DNA from: CAYRES01 sp964423425
GTDB taxonomy: Bacteria; Actinomycetota; Thermoleophilia; RBG-16-64-13
Assembly (NCBI GenBank): GCA_964423425.1
Contig: CAYRES010000021.1
Coordinates: 1-11,088, forward strand
Direction: 5' to 3'
DNA length: 11,088 bases
Shown here piece after piece: positions 6,973 to 11,088 of the stretch (position 1 is the first letter of the stretch; every line of letters starts with the position of its first letter). Under the pieces are notes generated by a model. That model worked only from the letters and a program-made list of their open reading frames with translations, was not told the origin of the DNA and did no database searches. A program made the position numbers and the translations under genes.

Positions 6973-6990
6973 TATGGTAAACAGGCCATA
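6973..6990. promoter_or_regulatory. Inverted repeat just downstream of the second promoter
   Basis: TATGG (6973-6977) and CCATA (6986-6990) flank an 8-nt spacer. The site starts about 8 nt after the predicted transcription start, a position where a bound repressor would block initiation. The arms are short, so chance is possible. The 8-nt spacing equals that of the dyad at 2312-2333, but the arm sequences differ. Confidence 0.3.
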
Positions 6991-7120
6991 GTGAACTGCC
7001 GCGCCACAGGGACCGGGCGAGAGCTCTGCGGATGGCGGCGGTGACAACACGTCCGGCTCGCGGGGGCAGCTCCCGGTTTCCGGCCCTTGCCACGCCGGAC
7101 CGGGCGTAGAGCCGTCCGCC

Positions 7121-7127
7121 GAGGAGG
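7121..7127 (+). promoter_or_regulatory. Ribosome binding site for the second [2Fe-2S] gene
   Basis: GAGGAGG lies 6 nt before the GTG at 7134. The overlapping GTG at 7132 is followed at once by TGA, so 7134 is the only usable start here. Confidence 0.6.
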
Positions 7128-7133
7128 CCCCGT

Positions 7134-7685
7134 GTGAAGCATTCCGTCGTTCTCACTGTGAATGGTGAGGAGTATGTCCTTGCCATCGACCCCCACCGCA
7201 CCCTGGCTGAGGTGCTGCGCGAAGAACTCAGGCTGACGGGCACCAAGATCGGCTGCGGCACCGGCGACTGTGGAGCCTGCACCGTTCTGCTCGACGGACG
7301 CGCTGTGTCTTCATGTCTCACGCTGGCGGTGGAGGCGGACGGTCGGAGGGTGGTGACAGTCGAGGGTCTGGCACCATCCGGCGAGCAACTCCATCCGATT
7401 CAGCAGGCGTTCATCGAGAAGGGCGCCATCCAGTGCGGCTTCTGCACGCCGGGCATGGAGATGTCCACGCTCGCCCTGCTTCAGGGCAACCCTCATCCCA
7501 CCGAGGAAGAGATCAGGGCGGGGCTGGCCGGCAACCTTTGCCGCTGCACCGGCTATAACAAGATCGTGGAAGCCGTGGCCACCGCAGCCGGTGCCATGGC
7601 GGAAGAGCCCATGAATACTGCTGCGGACGGAGCTTCGGACGGAGACCAAGGAAGGCCCTGCGCCCTCTGGCCTCCGGTTGGATGA
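7134..7685 (+). CDS. Molybdenum hydroxylase [2Fe-2S] (small) subunit, set 2
   Basis: This 183-residue iron-sulfur electron-transfer subunit has the plant-type ferredoxin cluster ligands Cys41, Cys46, Cys49 and Cys61. Its C-terminal cluster ligands are Cys101 and Cys104 (CGFCTPG) with Cys136 and Cys138 (CRCTGY). The inter-domain connector (about 79-86) has the short length normal for the family, unlike the set 1 protein. After the conserved fold ends near residue 156 there is an unconserved-looking tail of about 27 residues with a spare Cys176. It is the first gene of the second operon, behind a strong promoter and a clear ribosome site at a GTG start. The FAD gene starts 7 nt after its stop. 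The family assignment is secure. Confidence 0.93.
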   Translation: MKHSVVLTVNGEEYVLAIDPHRTLAEVLREELRLTGTKIGCGTGDCGACTVLLDGRAVSSCLTLAVEADGRRVVTVEGLAPSGEQLHPIQQAFIEKGAIQCGFCTPGMEMSTLALLQGNPHPTEEEIRAGLAGNLCRCTGYNKIVEAVATAAGAMAEEPMNTAADGASDGDQGRPCALWPPVG

Positions 7686-7692
7686 GGGGGGC

Positions 7693-8634
7693 ATGATCGT
7701 GCTACCGAGGTTCGAGTATAAAGCCGCCGGGAGCGTCGCAGAGGCCTGCCGCTTGCTGCGGGACGCCGGCGGTGCAGGGCGGGTGATGGCGGGGGGCACC
7801 GATCTTCTCGTCAAGCTCAAGTCGGTCGCCCGGCCGCTGCTTCCGGCGCCACCCGCGTCGGGGGAGGGCCCCTCCGGGCCGGAGCTCGTGGTCGGTCTGC
7901 GGGGAATACGTGAGCTCGCCACTCTCGGCTTCGACTCCGGCAGAGGGCTCGTGGTCGGAGCCACCGCCTGTCTGGCCGACGTGGCTGCCCATCCCGATGT
8001 CCTCCGGCATTACCCGGCGGTGGCCTATGCGGCGAGCGAGACAGGCACGCCTCAAGTGAGAAACATGGGTACAGTGGTCGGCAATCTCTGCAATGCGGCT
8101 CCCTCCGCCGACAACGCGCCTGCGCTTCTGGTGTTGGGGGCCGAAGTGCGGGTGGCCGGCGAAGGAGGTGAGCGCGTGCTGCCGCTTGCGGAGTTCTTCC
8201 GAGGGCCGGGAGAGACCGCTCTCGGCCTCGGCGAGATTGTGACGGCGGTCGAAGTGCCGGTACCGCCGGCGCGTTCGGGTGCCTCATACCGGCATCTGTC
8301 TGCTCGGGGGCGGGTAGATCTGAGCGCCGTGGGGACGGCGGCCTTCGTCTCCCTCGACGAGGAGTACGCACGGGTGCGTGAGGTTCGCATAGCGCTCGGA
8401 GGTGTGGCACCTACGCCCCTACTCGTGGCGGAGGCGGGCGCCCATCTCGCCGATGCGCCGGTCGGGCGGCGTGTGTTCGCTGAGGCGGCGGCGCTGGCCG
8501 CCCGCGCGGCTCGCCCCATCTCCGACGTACGTGCCTCCGCGGGCTACCGGAGGCGAATGGTGCAGACGCTCGTGCAAAGGGCTCTTCTCGAAGCTGTGGT
8601 CCGAGCTCAGGCAGACGGGGAGGTAAGGTCATGA
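7693..8634 (+). CDS. Molybdenum hydroxylase FAD-binding (medium) subunit, set 2
   Basis: This 313-residue CoxM/XdhB-family flavoprotein subunit has the FAD signatures AGGTDLLV (33-40) and TVVGNLCNAAPSAD (127-140). Residue 129 is Val where most relatives have Gly (TxGGN). The C-terminal domain ends with ISDVRASAGYRRRM (276-289). Residues about 46-63 form a Pro/Ala/Gly-rich insertion early in the first domain. It lacks the roughly 40-residue cysteine loop that holds the [4Fe-4S] cluster of 4-hydroxybenzoyl-CoA reductase beta. The ATG at 7693 is preferred because family proteins begin close to the LPRFEY segment and a G-rich ribosome site precedes it. A TTG five codons upstream (7678) is possible and would overlap the previous gene. 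The stop overlaps the next ATG (8631-8634). Confidence 0.92.
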   Translation: MIVLPRFEYKAAGSVAEACRLLRDAGGAGRVMAGGTDLLVKLKSVARPLLPAPPASGEGPSGPELVVGLRGIRELATLGFDSGRGLVVGATACLADVAAHPDVLRHYPAVAYAASETGTPQVRNMGTVVGNLCNAAPSADNAPALLVLGAEVRVAGEGGERVLPLAEFFRGPGETALGLGEIVTAVEVPVPPARSGASYRHLSARGRVDLSAVGTAAFVSLDEEYARVREVRIALGGVAPTPLLVAEAGAHLADAPVGRRVFAEAAALAARAARPISDVRASAGYRRRMVQTLVQRALLEAVVRAQADGEVRS

Positions 8635-11087
8635 GCGTCGACTCTCTCATCGGGCAGGATCTTCCCCGTATCGAGGGGCGGGAGAAAGCGACCGGGGCGG
8701 CTCTCTACACCGACGACCTCACTCTGCCCGGCATGCTCCACGGCCGGCTCCTGCGCAGCCCTCTGCCCCACGCGCTCATACGCGGCATCGATGTGGGCAG
8801 GGCGGCGGCACTTCCCGGTGTGAAGTGCATCGTCACCGGGCGGGACATCCCGGCGGTGAGGTTCGGTAACTGGCGGCTCATGCCCGAGACGCAGGACCAG
8901 CACGCCCTGTGTGTCGACAGGGTGCGTTACGTGGGCGACGAGGTGGCCGCCGTGGTAGCGATCGACCCAGAGACCGCGGAGGAAGCCCTCGGTCTCATCG
9001 AGGTCGACTACGAAGAGCTGCCCTCCGTCTACGATGTCGATGTGGCGACTGCACTCGACGCCCCTGCTCTGCATCAGGAAGTCCCCGGCAACATAAGCGT
9101 GGAACGCAAGATTCTCTTCGGTGATGTGGAGGCGGGCTTCGCCCAAGCGGAACTCGTACTCGACAACGTCTTCACCGTCCACGCGGTGAGCCACGCCTAC
9201 CTTGAACCCTGCTCCGTGCTGGCCCGCGCCGAGTCCGATGGTCGGGTGACGATATGGACCTCCACTCAGACTCCCTACATCACCCAGTGTCTCTTAGCCG
9301 CCACTCTGGGGTTACGAGAGAACGACGTCCGCGTCATCAAGCCGGCAGTGGGCGGAGGCTTCGGGGGGAAGATGGAGCTTCGGGCCTGGGAGTTCTGCGC
9401 CGCCTTTGCGGCCCGGAAGACCGGACGGCCGGTGAAGTTCACACTCACCCGGGAGGAGGAGCTTGCCTTCGGACGCCGGCGGCACCCCATGAAGATCCAT
9501 TCCAAGGTGGCTTTTGCCAAGGACGGCACTCTCACCGCCAAGGATCTCGACATCCTGCTCGATGGCGGCGCCTACAACGCCATGGGCCCGACGGCCACTT
9601 TCCTGTCGGGCAATTTCGGCGCCATGCTCTACCGTTATCCCGCCTACCGGTACCTGGGCCGCCACGTGTACACCAACAAACCACCGGCGAGCGCCATGCG
9701 GGGCTTCGGTGCGCCGCAGTCGTTGTTCGTGAGCGAATCCCAGATGAACATGGCCGCGGAGGCCCTCGGCCTCGATCCCATCGACATCCGTCTGAAGAAC
9801 GCCATGCGCACCGGCGACGTCATCCCGGATGTGGCTACCATCTCGAGCTGCGGCTTCGTCGAGTCACTCGAGAAGGCCAGGGAGATGAGCGGCTGGGCCG
9901 AGAAGCGTCGGGCCTATGCGGCTGGGTCGCCCAAGGCAGGGGGAGACACTCCGCCGTCTGCACCGCCGGCTGCGGATGCCGCCTCGCCTCCCACCGCGCG
10001 CGGCATCGGCGTGGGTTGCTACAGTTTCATCTCGGGTGGGGTCTTCAACTGGTTCAACACCCAATACCCCTTTTCGGCGGCCGAGGTCCGGGCGTTCGCC
10101 GACGGCACCGTTCATCTGCTCACGATGGCCGCCGACATCGGTCAGGGTTCAGACAGCGTGCTCGTACAGATACTGGCCGAGGAGTTGGGCCTCAGCCCGG
10201 CCGACATCCGCCTCACCGCCGGTGACACGGCCATGGCTCCGCAGGCCGACCTGGGCTCATGGGGCAGTCGGGTCACTCTCATGGCCGGTAACGCCGTGCT
10301 CGAGGCGGCGCGCCGTATCAAGGATGAACTCTTCGGGGCGCTCTCGGCCCGCTTCAACCTAAATGTGATCTACGACCTTGAATGCCGGAACGGGCGCGTG
10401 CAGGTGAAGGCCCGGCCGGAACGGGGCATGACCTTTGGAGAGGCTGTGGCCCTGGTGCAGAAAGCGCGCCGGGGGGAGCCCTTGGTGGCCCGCGGTTACT
10501 ACACGCCTCGGGGCAAGGGGCTTGTCACACCCGCCTTCAGCTTCGGCACACAGGTAGCCGAGGTGGAGGTCGATCGCGACACCGGCCAGGTGAGAGTCGA
10601 GAGGATGTGGACCGCTCACGACTGCGGAGTGCCCCTCAACCCCATGGGGGTCGAGGGGCAGCTCGAGGGCTCCATCCACATGGGTCTCGGCTATGCCTTG
10701 AGCGAGCAGTTGGTCATGGAGGACGGGCACACGCTGAACACCACCTTCCTCGACTACAAGATCCCCACCAGCCTCGACATGCCGCCAGGGGAGTCGGCCA
10801 CCATCGAGACCTATGAGCCGGAAGGGCCCTTCGGAGCCAAGGAGGCGGGGGAGGGCTTGGTGTCGCCCACCGCTCCCGCCATCGCCGAGGCGGTTCATCA
10901 CGCCACCGGCTACCGCTGTATGGACCTGCCCATCACGCCCGAGAAGATACTCGCCGGCTTGGATATGCGGACCGGGGCGGGGGGGGCCCCCCCCCCCCGG
11001 GCCCCCCCCCCCCCCCCGGGCCCCCGCCCCCCCCCCCCCCCCCGGGGGGGGGCCCCCCCCCAAAAAAACACAACCCCCCACGGTGCG
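8631..11087 (+). CDS. Molybdenum hydroxylase Mo-cofactor (large) subunit, set 2, 3' end unreliable
   Basis: This catalytic subunit of the xanthine dehydrogenase family reads cleanly for about 783 residues (to about 10980). The hammerhead domain spans about 15-130, with Mo-cofactor domains after it. Key elements are Gln213 (TSTQTP), GGGFGGK (241-247), Arg357 (AMRGFG), GSWGSRVTLMAGNA (542-555), and the catalytic Glu741 in GAKEAGE. The SRVTxMAGNA segment and GGGFGGKxE recall 4-hydroxybenzoyl-CoA reductase alpha and N-heterocycle hydroxylases; the CO dehydrogenase loop AYxCSFR is absent. Residues about 428-456 are a Pro/Ala-rich insertion. The ATG overlaps the stop of the FAD gene. The segment ITPEKILAGLDM matches the end of the set 1 protein (ITPEKILEAL), so the true stop should lie within a few codons of 10978. 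The sequence there becomes a C/G homopolymer tail, and the frame stays open to the edge only because of it. The substrate is unknown. Confidence 0.9.
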   Translation, partial: MSVDSLIGQDLPRIEGREKATGAALYTDDLTLPGMLHGRLLRSPLPHALIRGIDVGRAAALPGVKCIVTGRDIPAVRFGNWRLMPETQDQHALCVDRVRYVGDEVAAVVAIDPETAEEALGLIEVDYEELPSVYDVDVATALDAPALHQEVPGNISVERKILFGDVEAGFAQAELVLDNVFTVHAVSHAYLEPCSVLARAESDGRVTIWTSTQTPYITQCLLAATLGLRENDVRVIKPAVGGGFGGKMELRAWEFCAAFAARKTGRPVKFTLTREEELAFGRRRHPMKIHSKVAFAKDGTLTAKDLDILLDGGAYNAMGPTATFLSGNFGAMLYRYPAYRYLGRHVYTNKPPASAMRGFGAPQSLFVSESQMNMAAEALGLDPIDIRLKNAMRTGDVIPDVATISSCGFVESLEKAREMSGWAEKRRAYAAGSPKAGGDTPPSAPPAADAASPPTARGIGVGCYSFISGGVFNWFNTQYPFSAAEVRAFADGTVHLLTMAADIGQGSDSVLVQILAEELGLSPADIRLTAGDTAMAPQADLGSWGSRVTLMAGNAVLEAARRIKDELFGALSARFNLNVIYDLECRNGRVQVKARPERGMTFGEAVALVQKARRGEPLVARGYYTPRGKGLVTPAFSFGTQVAEVEVDRDTGQVRVERMWTAHDCGVPLNPMGVEGQLEGSIHMGLGYALSEQLVMEDGHTLNTTFLDYKIPTSLDMPPGESATIETYEPEGPFGAKEAGEGLVSPTAPAIAEAVHHATGYRCMDLPITPEKILAGLDMRTGAGGAPPPRAPPPPPGPRPPPPPRGGAPPQKNTTPHGA

Positions 11088-11088
11088 A
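10972..11088. other. Low-complexity right end, probable sequencing or assembly artefact
   Basis: From 10972 to 11061 there are 90 consecutive bases without A or T, including C-runs of 12, 16 and 17, followed by seven A and a short unplaced tail. Translated in the frame of the preceding gene this gives a Pro/Gly string unlike the end of any family member. The abrupt change from normal coding sequence points to unreliable base calling. Nothing in this stretch should be annotated as a gene. Confidence 0.8.

Noticed and set aside
7032..7109. 25-codon leader ORF (ATG at 7032) upstream of the second [2Fe-2S] gene
   Set aside because: There is no convincing ribosome site, and its composition suggests no attenuation mechanism. 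It could arise by chance.
9254..10225. Plus-strand open frame of 323 codons inside the set 2 Mo subunit
   Set aside because: It is an alternate frame of the real gene. Its Arg/Gly/His-rich translation matches nothing, and the Mo-subunit frame is continuous throughout.
10987..11043. Poly-C tracts as phase-variable repeats
   Set aside because: Several long C and G runs follow one another with no A or T for 90 bases, which looks like an artefact rather than a contingency locus.
1..11088. CRISPR arrays, tRNA or rRNA genes, insertion sequences, attachment sites
   Set aside because: No regularly spaced repeats, RNA-gene signatures, transposase genes or terminal inverted repeats were seen on either strand.

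Overview
This is an 11 kb window from a high-GC bacterium (about two thirds G+C by eye). It has strong GGAGG-type Shine-Dalgarno sites, several GTG starts, tightly packed genes with ATGA stop/start overlaps, and consensus-like -35/-10 promoters. These traits fit a high-GC Bacillota or an actinobacterial or related lineage. The sequence alone does not settle the taxonomy.

Layout: (1) Positions 1-190 hold no complete gene. They contain two perfect GC-rich hairpins that look like terminators for the gene to their right. (2) Positions 191-2161, minus strand: asnB, a glutamine-hydrolysing asparagine synthetase. (3) Positions 2162-2435: a divergent intergenic region with a candidate sigma70-type promoter facing right, an inverted repeat overlapping that promoter, and three further short palindromes. 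(4) Positions 2436-6855, plus strand: an apparent four-gene operon of a MarR-family regulator, then the FAD, [2Fe-2S] and molybdenum subunits of a xanthine dehydrogenase/CO dehydrogenase-family molybdenum hydroxylase. (5) Positions 6856-7133: an intergenic region with a near-consensus promoter (TTGACA-N17-AATAAT) and a leader of roughly 170 nt. (6) From 7134 to the right edge, plus strand: a second molybdenum hydroxylase in the order [2Fe-2S], FAD, Mo. The Mo gene has no believable end, because the last ~115 bases turn into homopolymer-like sequence (90 bases with no A or T).

How it works together: each set encodes the usual three-part electron chain. Substrate is hydroxylated (or reduced) at the Mo-pterin centre, and electrons pass through two [2Fe-2S] clusters to FAD and an acceptor. 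The MarR gene is translationally coupled to the first set and sits behind a dyad covering its own promoter, so autorepression relieved by a small molecule, perhaps the substrate, is the simplest model. The second set has its own promoter. Neither Mo subunit carries the CO dehydrogenase active-site loop (AYxCSFR). The first has an aldehyde-oxidoreductase/clostridial-XDH-like signature. The second is closest, as far as I recognise, to 4-hydroxybenzoyl-CoA reductase/N-heterocycle hydroxylase alpha subunits, but its FAD partner lacks the extra [4Fe-4S] loop of true 4-hydroxybenzoyl-CoA reductase. Substrates are therefore unknown. No maturation gene (XdhC/CoxF, MocA or CoxD type) lies in the window. 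I see a divergent pair of molybdenum hydroxylases with some unusual linkers and regulation, but no clearly new class of system.
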